The notes under the pieces were generated by a model, which ran no database searches, was not told where the DNA came from, and saw nothing but the letters and a program-made list of their open reading frames with translations. The translations under genes were made by a program, and so were the position numbers. Below are positions 8,582-17,886 of a stretch of 64,000 bases of DNA, piece by piece (positions within the stretch are counted from its first letter, which is position 1; each line of letters begins with the position of its first letter). The stretch comes from Chiayiivirga sp. (GTDB taxonomy: Bacteria > Pseudomonadota > Gammaproteobacteria > Xanthomonadales > Xanthomonadaceae), in NCBI GenBank assembly GCA_022647565.1, contig JALCLA010000001.1, positions 1,413,117 to 1,477,116 of the forward strand. Reading direction: 5' to 3'.

Positions 8582-9952
8582 TCAGGGCGCTTCGCCGCCG
8601 CGTTCGAGCACGTTGGCGGCGCCGAAATGGCAGGCGAAGGTGCTGCCGCGGCCGACCTCGCTCTCGATCGAGAGACGTGCGTGATGCAGGTGCAGCACGT
8701 GCTTGACGATGGCGAGGCCCAGGCCGGTGCCGCCGCTGTCGCGCGAGCGGCTGGTGGAGACGCGATAGAAGCGTTCGGTCAGGCGCGGGATGTGCTGCGC
8801 CGGAATGCCATGGCCGGAGTCGACCACGGCAAGCCTGGCGCCATCGCCTTCGCGCTCGAACAGGATGCGGATGCGTCCGCCCGCCGGCGTATAGCGCACC
8901 GCATTGCCCACCAGGTTGGAAAAGGCGCTGTGCAATTCCTTGGCCGATCCCAGCAGGTCGCAACCGGCGCGATCGTCGAGCGCGATCTCGTGCGCGCCCG
9001 CGCTCAGCGCCAGCGCATCGCGGCGCAGGCTGTCGAGCAGGGGCCGCATTGCAACACGCTCCTCGCCGAGCGCCTCCTGTACCTCCAGGCGCGACAGGGT
9101 GAGCAGGTCCTCGACGATCTGGGTCATGCGGCGCGACTGGTTGCGCATTTCGCGCAGCAGGGTGGCGATCTCCGGCATGTCCTCGGGTTCGAGCAGGTCG
9201 AGATAGCCGTGGATGACGGTGAGCGGCGTGCGCAACTCATGCGAGACATTGGCCACGAAGTCGCGCCGGACCTGTTCCAGGCGCATCAGCTTGCTGATGT
9301 CGCGTACCACCAGCAGGTGCTGTTCGGGCGTGTAGCGCAGCAGGCGGAACCCCAGGCGCTGCGCCTCGTGGTCCGGCGCGGGCACGTCCATCAGCGGCTC
9401 TTCTGCCCCCGTCGCGATCCATGCCAGCGCCGCCGGCGAGCGCAGCGAACGCTCCAGTGGCGCGTCGATGTCGTGCGGATAGCGCAGCCCGAGCAAGGTG
9501 GTGGCGGCTTCGTTGAACCAGTGCACCCGATGGTCCCGTGCGTCCAGCACCAGGATCGCGTCGGGCAGTGCGGCCGCGGCGCTGCGATATTGCCGCAGCA
9601 TGTGGACCAGGCGATGGGTGCGTCCGCGGCCGCCGCTCTGGCGGCGATACAGGCGCTGGCCCAGCGCGCTGAAGACGCCGCGTCCTTGCGGTGGCACGAG
9701 CCGACGGGCGCTGTCGAGCAGGCGAAGCAATTGGAACAGGGCGACGTAGTGCCAGATCAGCGCCAGGGCCAGGGCGATCGCGAGGGCCGGCCAGACCTGG
9801 CCAAGGAGGGTTCCGATCAGCACCGCCACCCCGATCAGCGCGGCCAGCCGCCACAGCGTCTGCGGCCAGGGGCCGATCACCCAGCGCGGCATGTGGCGTG
9901 CAGGCGCGGGTTCTGCGCTTCCTCGTGCCATGTCGTCCCGCCAGGCGGCCAT
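8582..9952 (-). CDS. phoR: Phosphate-regulon sensor histidine kinase PhoR
   Basis: Membrane histidine kinase partnering PhoB. 456 residues: two close transmembrane stretches around residues 34-75, a PAS-like domain (DAILVLDARDHRVHWFN), the HisKA box with phospho-accepting His in NVSHELRTPLTVIHGYL, and a HATPase_c domain with N box (FSNLVGNAVRYT), G1 (VVDSGHGIP) and G2 (SGGTGLGLAIVKH). Small periplasmic part, as in PhoR. It sits 12 bp after phoB on the same strand. Confidence 0.93.
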   Translation of the reverse strand: MAAWRDDMARGSAEPAPARHMPRWVIGPWPQTLWRLAALIGVAVLIGTLLGQVWPALAIALALALIWHYVALFQLLRLLDSARRLVPPQGRGVFSALGQRLYRRQSGGRGRTHRLVHMLRQYRSAAAALPDAILVLDARDHRVHWFNEAATTLLGLRYPHDIDAPLERSLRSPAALAWIATGAEEPLMDVPAPDHEAQRLGFRLLRYTPEQHLLVVRDISKLMRLEQVRRDFVANVSHELRTPLTVIHGYLDLLEPEDMPEIATLLREMRNQSRRMTQIVEDLLTLSRLEVQEALGEERVAMRPLLDSLRRDALALSAGAHEIALDDRAGCDLLGSAKELHSAFSNLVGNAVRYTPAGGRIRILFEREGDGARLAVVDSGHGIPAQHIPRLTERFYRVSTSRSRDSGGTGLGLAIVKHVLHLHHARLSIESEVGRGSTFACHFGAANVLERGGEAP

Positions 9953-9964
9953 TCCGGCATCAGC

Positions 9965-10654
9965 TTACACACTGGTCGAGAAGCGGTAGCCCGAGCCACG
10001 CACGGTCTGGATGAGGTTCTCGAGGGTGAAGGGTTCCAGCGCCTTGCGCAGCCGCCGGATGTGCACGTCGACGGTGCGCTCCTCGACGTAGACATTGCCG
10101 CCCCAGACATGATCGAGCAGCTGGGTGCGGGTGTAGACGCGTTCGGGATGGGTCATGAAGAAGTGCAGCAGGCGGTATTCGGTTGGCCCGATGTGCAGCG
10201 GAGTTTCCCCGGCGAACACGCGGTGCGCGGCGCCGTCGATGCGCAGGCCGCCGAGTGCCACGCTGCCGTCTTCCTCGTCGCCGCGGCTGCGTCGCATCAC
10301 GGCCTTGATGCGGGCCAGCAACTCGCGCGCCGAGAACGGCTTGACCACGTAATCGTCGACCCCGGCGTCGAGGCCGTTGACCCGGTCGTTCTCCTCGCCG
10401 CGGGCGGTGAGCATGATGATCGGGACTTCGCGCGTCAGGCCGTCCTTGCGCAGGCGGCGTGCCAGTTCCAGTCCACTGATGCCCGGCAGCATCCAGTCGA
10501 GCAGGATCAGGTCGGGAACCTGTTCGACGATCGCGGCGCTGGCTTCGCGCGCGTCGCCGGCGTGCAAGGGTTCGTACTCGGCCTTGCGCAAGGCAAAGGC
10601 GACCATGTCGCGGATGGCAGGTTCATCGTCGACGATCAGGATTCGCTTCTGCAC
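9965..10654 (-). CDS. phoB: Phosphate-regulon response regulator PhoB
   Basis: OmpR-type transcription factor activated by PhoR under phosphate limitation. 229 residues: receiver domain with acidic pair in ILIVDDEP, phospho-acceptor Asp in [10 protein letters not shown], Thr in IIMLTARG and Lys in VVKPF; then a winged-helix DNA-binding domain ending GSGYRFS. I chose the GTG at 10654, preceded by GGAA at suitable distance, because it gives the standard PhoB length; an ATG far upstream (10747) only adds residues without similarity. Confidence 0.92.
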   Translation of the reverse strand: MQKRILIVDDEPAIRDMVAFALRKAEYEPLHAGDAREASAAIVEQVPDLILLDWMLPGISGLELARRLRKDGLTREVPIIMLTARGEENDRVNGLDAGVDDYVVKPFSARELLARIKAVMRRSRGDEEDGSVALGGLRIDGAAHRVFAGETPLHIGPTEYRLLHFFMTHPERVYTRTQLLDHVWGGNVYVEERTVDVHIRRLRKALEPFTLENLIQTVRGSGYRFSTSV

Positions 10655-10762
10655 GCGGCGTTCCGGGGCGGGTTCGGGAAGACGTGCGCCAGTAGATAAC
10701 AGTTTTGTTGCGATTTCGTGACTTCGTTCGGGGCGCGTGCCCCGCACTGCCGAAGTCGGGCT

Positions 10763-12478
10763 TCAGCGGAACGCCATCGCCAGCGGCTGCCGCTGCGCGC
10801 CGTTCTGCTGGTCTTCCGGGCGCAATCCGCGACGGCGCAGCTCCAGCACGGTGGGCGTGATCGCGGCGATGCGCGCGTCGATGCGTGCGCGCTGGTAGTA
10901 GTCGAGGTCGTCGCGCTGCTTGAGCCGGGTGAGCTGGTTGAGTGCATCCTCCGGGCGACCACTGAGATAGGCGGTTTCGGCATAGGCCTCGCCGGCGCGG
11001 ATCAGGTCGCCGGCCAGTTCGCTGGCGCGGGCGAATCCCTGCTGGAAGGCGGCGTCGTTGGCACCCTCGCCGAGCAGCGGGCGCAACACGTCCTGGGCCC
11101 GGCGCCCGGCTTCCACGGTGCCGTACTCGGACAGGCTGTGGGCATAGCTCAGGATCACCGCCCGATTGCGTGGCAGGGTCGCCAACAGGCGGTCGTAGCG
11201 TTGCTCGGCCTGGACGCGGCGGCCGGCGCGGTGGTCGTTCTCGGCCAGGGCGAGGTCGATCCAGTGCAGGCCCGGGTGACGTTGCGCGAGTGGTTCCAGC
11301 CCGGCATCGGCGGCGTCGGTCTGGCCCAGCCAGGACTGCGCCACGGCCAGCCCGTAGCGCTTGGCATCGTCGAAGCCCTCGGGGTCCGACTTGCGCAAGC
11401 GCTCGTATTCGGCGACGGCTGCGGCCGTGCTTTCGGCGCTGAGGATGCGCAGCCGTTCGCGCGCGAGGTCGAACAAGCCGCTGCTGCCGGTGTCCGCCCC
11501 ATCCAGGCTGGTCGCCAGGCTGGCAGGCAGCAAGGGATTGAGCGGGCCGGCGGATCGGGTTTCGAGCGCATCGGCCAGGGTCAGGACGCACTCGGCCTCG
11601 CTGCCATCCGCGCGCTTCACGCAACTGCGCCCGGCGCCGCCGTGCCTGGCGTGAAGCTTGTTGGCGCGATCCTTGGCCTCGCTGATGCGGGTGGTGCTCA
11701 CCGGGTGGGTGCGCAGGTACTCGGGCGCCTGCCAGCCGCCCTGGTTGCCGCGCATCGCGCGTTCCATGCGGGCGAAGAAATCCGCCATCGCCAGCGGCTC
11801 GTAGCCAGCGCGGGCCAGGGTCTGGATTCCGATGCGATCGGCTTCATGTTCGTTGGAGCGGGTGTAGTTGATCTGGCGCTGTTGCATCAGGGCCAGGCCG
11901 CTCATGATCGCGGCCTGGCTGGCGTCGCCATCGGCGTCGACCTGTTGCGCCGCAATGAGCGCGCCCAGCATCCCGAGCATGATCGGCAACGCGTCCTTCT
12001 GGGCGCGTTCTGCGCCACGCAGGACATGGCGCTGGGTCACGTGCGAGATTTCGTGCGCCAGCACTGCAGCCACTTCGTCCTCGCTCTGCGCGGTGAGCAG
12101 CAGTCCCGCGTTCATGCCGATGTAGCCACCGAGCGTGGCGAAGGCATTGATGTCGCGACTGCGCAGGGTAAAGAAGGTGAACGGCTGCTGCGGGCGCTCG
12201 CTGCGCGCCACCAGGCGGAACCCGAGGTTCTGCACGTAGGCCTCGATCAGCGGGTCTTCCACCAGCAACTGGTAGTGGCGCAGTTCACGCAGCGTCATTT
12301 CGCCGTACAACTGCTCCTGCGCCGGCGACAGCAGTTCGCCTGCGGAGGAGCCGATGTCGGGCAGGCCCGATGGCAGTTCCTGGGCGCCCAGCGGCACCGT
12401 CAGGGCGAGGCCGACGCAGAGCACGAGTTGGCGCAGGGACACTGGCATGGATGGATTCCGGGAACCGGCCGGCATCAT
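10763..12478 (-). CDS. bepA: BepA-like M48 metalloprotease/chaperone, periplasmic
   Basis: Outer-membrane assembly quality-control protease. Signal peptide at the N-terminus (MPVSLRQLVLCVGLALTVPL from the internal ATG at 12448), M48 zinc motif HEISH at about residues 142-146 and the third ligand in NEHEADRIG, then a long TPR-rich C-terminal half typical of BepA. ATG-ATG at 12478/12475 is preceded by GAGG at good spacing, so the longer form is also plausible; the 12448 ATG gives a cleaner signal peptide. Divergently transcribed from grxC. Members protect or degrade LptD and BamA in E. coli. Confidence 0.88.
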   Translation of the reverse strand: MMPAGSRNPSMPVSLRQLVLCVGLALTVPLGAQELPSGLPDIGSSAGELLSPAQEQLYGEMTLRELRHYQLLVEDPLIEAYVQNLGFRLVARSERPQQPFTFFTLRSRDINAFATLGGYIGMNAGLLLTAQSEDEVAAVLAHEISHVTQRHVLRGAERAQKDALPIMLGMLGALIAAQQVDADGDASQAAIMSGLALMQQRQINYTRSNEHEADRIGIQTLARAGYEPLAMADFFARMERAMRGNQGGWQAPEYLRTHPVSTTRISEAKDRANKLHARHGGAGRSCVKRADGSEAECVLTLADALETRSAGPLNPLLPASLATSLDGADTGSSGLFDLARERLRILSAESTAAAVAEYERLRKSDPEGFDDAKRYGLAVAQSWLGQTDAADAGLEPLAQRHPGLHWIDLALAENDHRAGRRVQAEQRYDRLLATLPRNRAVILSYAHSLSEYGTVEAGRRAQDVLRPLLGEGANDAAFQQGFARASELAGDLIRAGEAYAETAYLSGRPEDALNQLTRLKQRDDLDYYQRARIDARIAAITPTVLELRRRGLRPEDQQNGAQRQPLAMAFR

Positions 12479-12623
12479 GACGCCTCGTGCCGGGAAAGGC
12501 GTTAACCAGCTGTAAACTGCGACCGTCCATTCATGCTTTCAAGTGCCGTCGGCAAGCCGCTTCACGCTTGTCGCGCGGCACCACCGCCCCCAGTTCCTCG
12601 CCAACCCCTTGCGGAGCCTCGAC

Positions 12624-12884
12624 GTGGCCGACGTGCTGATCTACACCACCGCGATCTGTCCCTACTGTGTTGCGGCCAAGAACTTCCTCAAGTCGCGTGG
12701 CCTGGGGTGGACCGAGGTGCGCGTGGACAGCGACCCGGCGCAGCGCGAGCAGATGCTGGCGCGCACGCGCCGCACCTCGGTGCCGCAGATCTTCATCGGC
12801 GACACCCATGTCGGCGGCTACGACGACATGGTGGCGCTGGATCGCGCCGGCGGCCTTGCGCCCCTGCTGGAGGGCAAGGCATGA
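12624..12884 (+). CDS. grxC: Glutaredoxin 3
   Basis: Glutathione-dependent disulfide reductase. 86 residues, the normal GrxC length, with active site CPYC, the cis-Pro in TSVPQIFIG and the GGYDD glutathione-binding turn. The GTG at 12624 has GGAG seven bases upstream, which decides the start over an upstream in-frame ATG. Its stop overlaps the next start as ATGA, so the two proteins are translationally coupled. Confidence 0.94.
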   Translation: MADVLIYTTAICPYCVAAKNFLKSRGLGWTEVRVDSDPAQREQMLARTRRTSVPQIFIGDTHVGGYDDMVALDRAGGLAPLLEGKA

Positions 12885-13258
12885 ACGACCGGGTGCGCGA
12901 GTTCACCCAGTTCCGGCAGCGCATGAACCAGCGCATCCTTGAACAGGACAACCAGGTGGTCCGGCGTTTCTTCGCGCTCGACACCCAGACCTACAAGGAT
13001 GGCGCATTGCCGCTCAAGACCAAGGAGTTGCTCGGTCTGGTGGCCTCCATGGTGCTGCGCTGCGACGACTGCATCAGCTACCACATCGCGCAGTGCCGGG
13101 AGGCCGGTGCCAACCGCGACGAGTTCTTCGAGACGTTCAGCGTGGCATTGGTGGTGGGCGGCAGCGTCGTCATCCCGCACTTGCGTCGCGCCGTGGACTT
13201 CCTCGATCAACTCGAGAGCGGAAGCGCGAACCCCGCGCCGGCGCACGATCACGCATGA
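12881..13258 (+). CDS. AhpD-like carboxymuconolactone decarboxylase family protein
   Basis: 125-residue CMD-fold protein with the redox motif CDDCISYH (CxxC followed by His three residues later), as in AhpD-type alkylhydroperoxidases and other thiol-disulfide CMD proteins. Coupling to glutaredoxin 3 by a 4-bp overlap suggests a shared thiol-redox role, perhaps with GrxC as reductant (inference). Substrate unknown. Ends in a His-containing tail; followed by a convergent gene 18 bp away. Confidence 0.88.
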   Translation: MNDRVREFTQFRQRMNQRILEQDNQVVRRFFALDTQTYKDGALPLKTKELLGLVASMVLRCDDCISYHIAQCREAGANRDEFFETFSVALVVGGSVVIPHLRRAVDFLDQLESGSANPAPAHDHA

Positions 13259-13276
13259 CCGGCGCGCGGCCCGGAT

Positions 13277-14359
13277 TCAGCGTCCGAGCTTGAGCGCGGC
13301 GACCGGCTCGCCGGTCAGCGTGTAGCCGCGCAGTTCGGCCAGGGCGGCGCGATCGAAATGAATCTCGCGGCTGCCATCGGCGGCCAGCAGGTCGCAGCCG
13401 GTGGGCGGGCTGTTCGGACGTTGCGGCGAGGTGCTGCAGTCGAGCCGATATTCGCCGCGCGCATCGAGCAGGGTGAAGCCTGCGGCGTCGCGCACGATGG
13501 CGCTGAAATCGACATGGCGACTGGCGGGCGTGTCGCCGCTTTCGGCCGCAATCACCCAGCGCCCCAGCCATGCGTCGGGCGTCGTCTGGGCGAAACTGAA
13601 ACGCACCATCGACAGTGGTTCGATGCTGATCTCGCGGCCATTGGCCGCCGGGCGCAGGAACCAGAGGTTGGCGCGCGCCGCGGACAGCAACTCGACCTGC
13701 ACGGTGCCGACCTGGCTCAGTGCCTTGGGCGCGCGATAGGGGGCAAAGGGGCCGGCACCATCGGCGAGGTGGGCCAGCGCGATGTCCACCACGCGCCCCT
13801 CGATGCGGCTCGCCCCATACGACCACTGCCCGTCGCCGCCGGCCCCGTAGCCCAACATGGTGAGGCTCAGGGTGTCGGCCTGGGCCTCCATCAACAGGCC
13901 CAGACCCGGTCCGCCGCGGTCGAATTCGCCACCTTGCTCAGGCCACCAAAGCCCGGCTTCCGGCCGCAGTGCGGCGCCGCTGTCCGCGTCGAAGTCGACA
14001 AGGCGAAACCCATGCAGTTCTGGGTCGGCCCCGGGGCGAGGACGAACCTCGTAGCGCACCCGGTAGGTGCCGGCCCAAAGCAGTGGCAAGCTGAAATCGA
14101 GGCGGCTCTCGGCTTCGTTGCCGCTCAGCGCGCGGTCGTTGCATCCGGCTGCGGAGAGGGCCGCGCGCAGCACGATGTCGCGATCTTCGACCACGACACT
14201 CTCGACCTGGCTGCTGCAGGACTCGGGCCAGAGGTCGAAGACGGCAACCTTGGGCGACACGATGCCCCCCGACTTCTGCGGCACGTCTACCTCGATGCGC
14301 GCGGCAGCGGCCGCGGCGCAGGAGGCAAGCAGGAAGAGGCTGGCAAGGGCGCGGAACAT
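13277..14359 (-). CDS. Exported protein of unknown function
   Basis: 360 residues from the ATG at 14359. The first ~14 residues (MFRALASLFLLASC) form a signal segment; LASC could be a lipobox followed by Ala, so it is either a lipoprotein or a secreted protein. The rest is predicted-beta-like, with many Trp/Tyr-containing strands and two Cys-bearing segments; I see no enzyme motif and do not recognise the family. It lies between two convergent/divergent neighbours and is alone in its transcript. Codon use matches the surroundings, and a long shadow frame on the opposite strand should not be mistaken for the gene. Confidence 0.75.
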   Translation of the reverse strand: MFRALASLFLLASCAAAAAARIEVDVPQKSGGIVSPKVAVFDLWPESCSSQVESVVVEDRDIVLRAALSAAGCNDRALSGNEAESRLDFSLPLLWAGTYRVRYEVRPRPGADPELHGFRLVDFDADSGAALRPEAGLWWPEQGGEFDRGGPGLGLLMEAQADTLSLTMLGYGAGGDGQWSYGASRIEGRVVDIALAHLADGAGPFAPYRAPKALSQVGTVQVELLSAARANLWFLRPAANGREISIEPLSMVRFSFAQTTPDAWLGRWVIAAESGDTPASRHVDFSAIVRDAAGFTLLDARGEYRLDCSTSPQRPNSPPTGCDLLAADGSREIHFDRAALAELRGYTLTGEPVAALKLGR

Positions 14360-14467
14360 GGCCCGATGATGCCACAACTGGTCGTTGTCTCACGGCGCTG
14401 CGATAATGCGTGGTTCACCGGGCGTCGGGCACCATGCGCGCCCTTCACCACACGAGGGTTCCTGCGG

Positions 14468-15481
14468 ATGAGCCAGACGATTGCAGTGATCCGGGGCGAC
14501 GGCATCGGCCCCGAGATCATGGACGCCACCTTGCACGTGCTCGATGCCATGCGTCTGGGGTTTGCCTACGAGTTCGTCGATGCCGGCCTCTCCGCGCACG
14601 AGAAATGCGGCGAACTGCTGCCCGCGGCCACGATGGACGCGATCCGGCGCCTGCGAGTGGCGCTGAAGAGTCCGTTGACCACGCCCGTGGGCGAGGGCTT
14701 CTCCTCGATCAACGTCGAACTGCGCAAGCGCTTCGACCTGTATGCGAACGTGCGTCCGGCGCAGAGTTTCCCCAACACCAAGTCGCGCTTTGCGTCGGGC
14801 GTGGACCTGATCACGGTGCGCGAGAACACCGAAGGCGCCTACGGCGCGGAAGGGCAGACCCTGTCGCCCGACGGCGAGCAGGCGCAATCGCTGATCCGCA
14901 CCACGCGACGCGGCTGCGAGCGCATCGTGCGCTACGCCTTCGACCTGGCGCGAAAGCAGGGTCGCAAGAAGGTCACGCTGGTGCACAAGGCCAACATCAT
15001 GAAGACCACCTCGGGCCTGTTCCTCAAGGTCGGACGCGAGGTAGCGGCCGAATATCCGGAAATCCAGTGCAACGAGATGATCGTCGACAACACCTGCATG
15101 CAGTTGGTGATGCGACCGGAGCAGTTCGACGTCATCTGCACCACCAACCTGTTCGGCGACATCATTTCCGACTTGTGCGCGGGGCTGGTGGGGGGGCTGG
15201 GCCTCGCGCCCGGCGCCAACATCGGCACCGAGGCGTCGATCTTCGAAGCGGTGCACGGTTCGGCACCCGACATTGCGGGCAAGGGCATCGCCAATCCCTG
15301 CGCCCTGCTGCTCGCGGCCGGCCAGATGCTGGGCCACCTCGGGCGTGAGAGCGAAGCGCTGCGCCTGCGCGCTGCGATCGTGGCCACGCTGGAGGCCCGC
15401 GACAGCCTCACGCCGGATCTGGGTGGCAGCGGCACTACCCTGAGTTTTGCCAAGGCCATCGCCGCGCGCGCCGCGGGCTGA
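14468..15481 (+). CDS. icd: Isocitrate dehydrogenase, NAD-type (IDH/IMDH family)
   Basis: Oxidative decarboxylase of the TCA cycle. 337 residues, the short homologous form shared with isopropylmalate and NAD-IDH enzymes. Visible motifs: VIRGDGIGPEI at the start, SSINVELRKRFDLYANVRP (substrate Ser/Arg cluster), VRENTEGAYGAEG, the catalytic Lys-containing VHKANIMK, and the metal site FGDIISDLCAGL, ending GSAPDIAGKGIANP. ATG at 14468 is preceded by GAGGG nine bases upstream. A 3-isopropylmalate or homoisocitrate dehydrogenase cannot be fully excluded, but the Ser-Asn substrate segment favours isocitrate. Confidence 0.88.
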   Translation: MSQTIAVIRGDGIGPEIMDATLHVLDAMRLGFAYEFVDAGLSAHEKCGELLPAATMDAIRRLRVALKSPLTTPVGEGFSSINVELRKRFDLYANVRPAQSFPNTKSRFASGVDLITVRENTEGAYGAEGQTLSPDGEQAQSLIRTTRRGCERIVRYAFDLARKQGRKKVTLVHKANIMKTTSGLFLKVGREVAAEYPEIQCNEMIVDNTCMQLVMRPEQFDVICTTNLFGDIISDLCAGLVGGLGLAPGANIGTEASIFEAVHGSAPDIAGKGIANPCALLLAAGQMLGHLGRESEALRLRAAIVATLEARDSLTPDLGGSGTTLSFAKAIAARAAG

Positions 15482-15516
15482 ACCTTCGGTTCGCCAAGGG
15501 CGCCCGCGTGGAAACT

Positions 15517-15534
15517 GGGAGGCTTTGGCCTCCC
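15517..15534 (+). terminator. Possible weak terminator after icd
   Basis: Perfect 7-bp GC-rich hairpin with a 4-nt loop located 36 bp after the icd stop and before the convergent protease gene; only a poor T tract follows, so efficiency is doubtful. Confidence 0.4.
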
Positions 15535-15564
15535 TGTATCGTTTGCCGCAGCGGGTACGCTGGG

Positions 15565-17886
15565 TCAGTTGCTGCGGTAGCGGGGCTCGTTCGCCGGCAG
15601 GATCGAGATGTTCTCGCGCTGGAAGCGCCCACCTTCGACTCCGGGGTAAGTCACGTCGAGCGTCAGCCGGTTGTCGGGCGCAGTGCCGCCGCCGGGAGCC
15701 GCCAGTCCGATCTTGATGCTGCCGATGCGCAGCTGCGGCAAGCTGGCCGGAAGCGGGCAGGTACGGCAATAACCCTGCACCTGCATCACGTCAAAGGCTT
15801 GGCCGGGCTGGTAGTTCGAGGTCACCGCCAGGCCCCAGCGCGGCTTGCCGCTGGCATCGGCGTAGTACACGCCCACCGCCATGCCGTCGCTGCCGGCACC
15901 GGGCAGGCTTTGCACCGCGAGGCCCCAGCCGCCGTCGCTCGGGCCGGCATACCAGACGCTGCTGAAGTTGGTGCTGATGGCCGCATCGGGCGCGATCACC
16001 GGCTGCAGGCACCACTGCTGCCGACCGGCACCCGGCAATTCGAAGCTCATCACCGCCAGCACGCCGCCCAGGGCGCGGCCTGCATTGCCGTCGAGGCAGG
16101 CGGGTGAGTTCGCGGCCTGGTTGAAGTCGAGCCGGATCGATCCCTCGAACTCGGCCGACGCATCCACCACCGAGCGCGGGATTTGGTTGGCCTGATAAAT
16201 ATTGCGCACCAGGCTGTCGCCGAACTCATTGCGCGCCGGCACGAACACGCCATCGACGAAGCGGCCGAGGGCGGTGAACCACTCCGGCGCACCGTTGGCG
16301 TCGTAGGTGTAGAAGCCGATGAAGTACAGGTCGGTCGTTCCAGCGACGCGGCGCAAGTCGATGCCGTGGCCACTGCGCGCCGGGTCGTAGTACTGCAAAT
16401 CCGGCGGCAGGCTGAACTGGGCCGCGGCCTTGGGGCTCGGATCCCAGCCCAGGTCATAGAGCATGTTGCGTCCCAGGCCGAGGTCGAGTTGGGTCGGACG
16501 CGACACTGCAAGCATCAACTGGCTGAAATAGCACTCGTTGACGTGCGAATAGGTCGAGCCGGACTCGATCGGCGCAGGTGCGTGCAGCGGGCGCAGGCGT
16601 GGGGTGCTCGGCTCGCATTGCTGCGAGGCCGCGAACACATCGCCGGCGACCGTCAGCGGGCCACCGAAGTAGAGGCTGCCCGGGGTGTTGCGGTTGCCCG
16701 TGTCCGAGGTCAGCGCCAGCAGGCGCTCGGCGTCGGTCAGGCGCAGGAAGGGGCGCGCCTGCGCGGCACCGGTCGGTGCCCAGCGCGCGTGGCGGCCATA
16801 GATGTCGTCGTAGCGCGACAACCGGGCTCCGGGCGAACTGGTGAGATTCACAAGCCCGAGGAAGCCCAGGCCATGCACGATCTCGTGCATCGCCACCGCG
16901 ACGAAGGAGGTGCTTCCGACCACGACCGTGCCGTAATCGAAGGGCGACAGGCCGGAGTTGGGCTGGTCCAGCTTGTTGTTGAAGGTGGCGAAGACTTCCG
17001 GCTCCGAACACGAACCGCCGATCACGCCACAGAAGCTGGTGCCGGCACGGACGGCCACGGGTGCCGCCGCGTACAGCGTGTAGCGTTGCGGCAGGGCGGG
17101 CGTATGGCTGCCGGCACCGACGTCGGCGAGGTGGAAATCGGCCGGGCCGGCCTGGGCCAGGGTGTAGCGCTGCGTGTCGCTGCCGGTCGGCCCGAGGTCC
17201 TGCCAGCAGGCATTGATGCGGATCGGGACCGAGGGCTTGAGCTCGAGCGTCAGCAGGCGCGCGGCTTCGAGCATGGCGTTGCGGCGTTGCTGCCCCAGCG
17301 TGGTGCCGGTATTGCCACCGACGGGCGCGCGAGGACTGGCGTCGTTCCAGGCATTTGCGTCGCAGGCGTCGCCGGGCGAGCCGGTGCTGTCGAACAGGAC
17401 CTGGATCGGTTCGACCTGCAGCTGGTTCTGCAGGCTCGCGGTGATGCGGGCGCGGGTCGGATTCTGCGCGTCAAAGTTGAGCACGGTCAGGTACCAGCGG
17501 CCGGCCCGCAGCGGAATCTGCGAGGCCGCGCTGACGATGATGAACTCCTCGCCGCCAGCGCTGGCGCCACGGTACTGGGCCTGGTCGAACAGGCACTCCG
17601 GATCAAGGCCGACACTGGCCGGGCCGCAGCCGGAGATCGGGCTGCCATGGCGCAGCAGCAGGTCGAGGTCGGGCAACTGGCCTCCGGGAGTCGCGTTCAG
17701 TGCCTTGAGATCGACGCGCAGGGTTTGCCCGCCTTCGGGAACCTCGACGTAAAAACTGTCCGTGCTGGAGGCAGCGGGAATGTCGAACTCCTGGCCGACG
17801 CCTGGCGGCAGCGCGATGGTGGGAGCAGCGAGGGCCTTGCCCGCCCACAGCAAGGCAAGGCACATGGCGGAAAGAGGCGTACGCAT
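15565..17886 (-). CDS. Secreted zinc metalloprotease-like protein with two C-terminal repeat modules
   Basis: 773 residues with a clear signal peptide (about residues 1-20). Residues ~20-180 look like a beta pre-domain with Cys pairs; a zinc motif HEIVHGLGFLG lies near residue 333 (HExxHxxGxx, third ligand not obvious), and the sequence around it resembles PA-domain/gametolysin-like proteases. After ~residue 495 come two related ~50-residue modules (about 497-550 and 642-690), each a run of G-x-G, hydrophobic strand, Y-[TY]-[YA]-D/A-x-x-G-x-P-x-W. The start ATG overlaps the upstream small gene's stop (TGATG), so the two are coupled. Likely secreted or cell-surface; substrate unknown. Confidence 0.8.
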   Translation of the reverse strand: MRTPLSAMCLALLWAGKALAAPTIALPPGVGQEFDIPAASSTDSFYVEVPEGGQTLRVDLKALNATPGGQLPDLDLLLRHGSPISGCGPASVGLDPECLFDQAQYRGASAGGEEFIIVSAASQIPLRAGRWYLTVLNFDAQNPTRARITASLQNQLQVEPIQVLFDSTGSPGDACDANAWNDASPRAPVGGNTGTTLGQQRRNAMLEAARLLTLELKPSVPIRINACWQDLGPTGSDTQRYTLAQAGPADFHLADVGAGSHTPALPQRYTLYAAAPVAVRAGTSFCGVIGGSCSEPEVFATFNNKLDQPNSGLSPFDYGTVVVGSTSFVAVAMHEIVHGLGFLGLVNLTSSPGARLSRYDDIYGRHARWAPTGAAQARPFLRLTDAERLLALTSDTGNRNTPGSLYFGGPLTVAGDVFAASQQCEPSTPRLRPLHAPAPIESGSTYSHVNECYFSQLMLAVSRPTQLDLGLGRNMLYDLGWDPSPKAAAQFSLPPDLQYYDPARSGHGIDLRRVAGTTDLYFIGFYTYDANGAPEWFTALGRFVDGVFVPARNEFGDSLVRNIYQANQIPRSVVDASAEFEGSIRLDFNQAANSPACLDGNAGRALGGVLAVMSFELPGAGRQQWCLQPVIAPDAAISTNFSSVWYAGPSDGGWGLAVQSLPGAGSDGMAVGVYYADASGKPRWGLAVTSNYQPGQAFDVMQVQGYCRTCPLPASLPQLRIGSIKIGLAAPGGGTAPDNRLTLDVTYPGVEGGRFQRENISILPANEPRYRSN

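Noticed and set aside
8627-10699. 690-codon frame on the plus strand across phoR and phoB
   Set aside because: Antisense shadow; phoR and phoB carry complete kinase and receiver motifs on the other strand.
13358-14467. Long 5' extension of the isocitrate dehydrogenase frame
   Set aside because: It is the antisense of the unknown exported gene; the enzyme begins at the GAGGG-preceded ATG at 14468.
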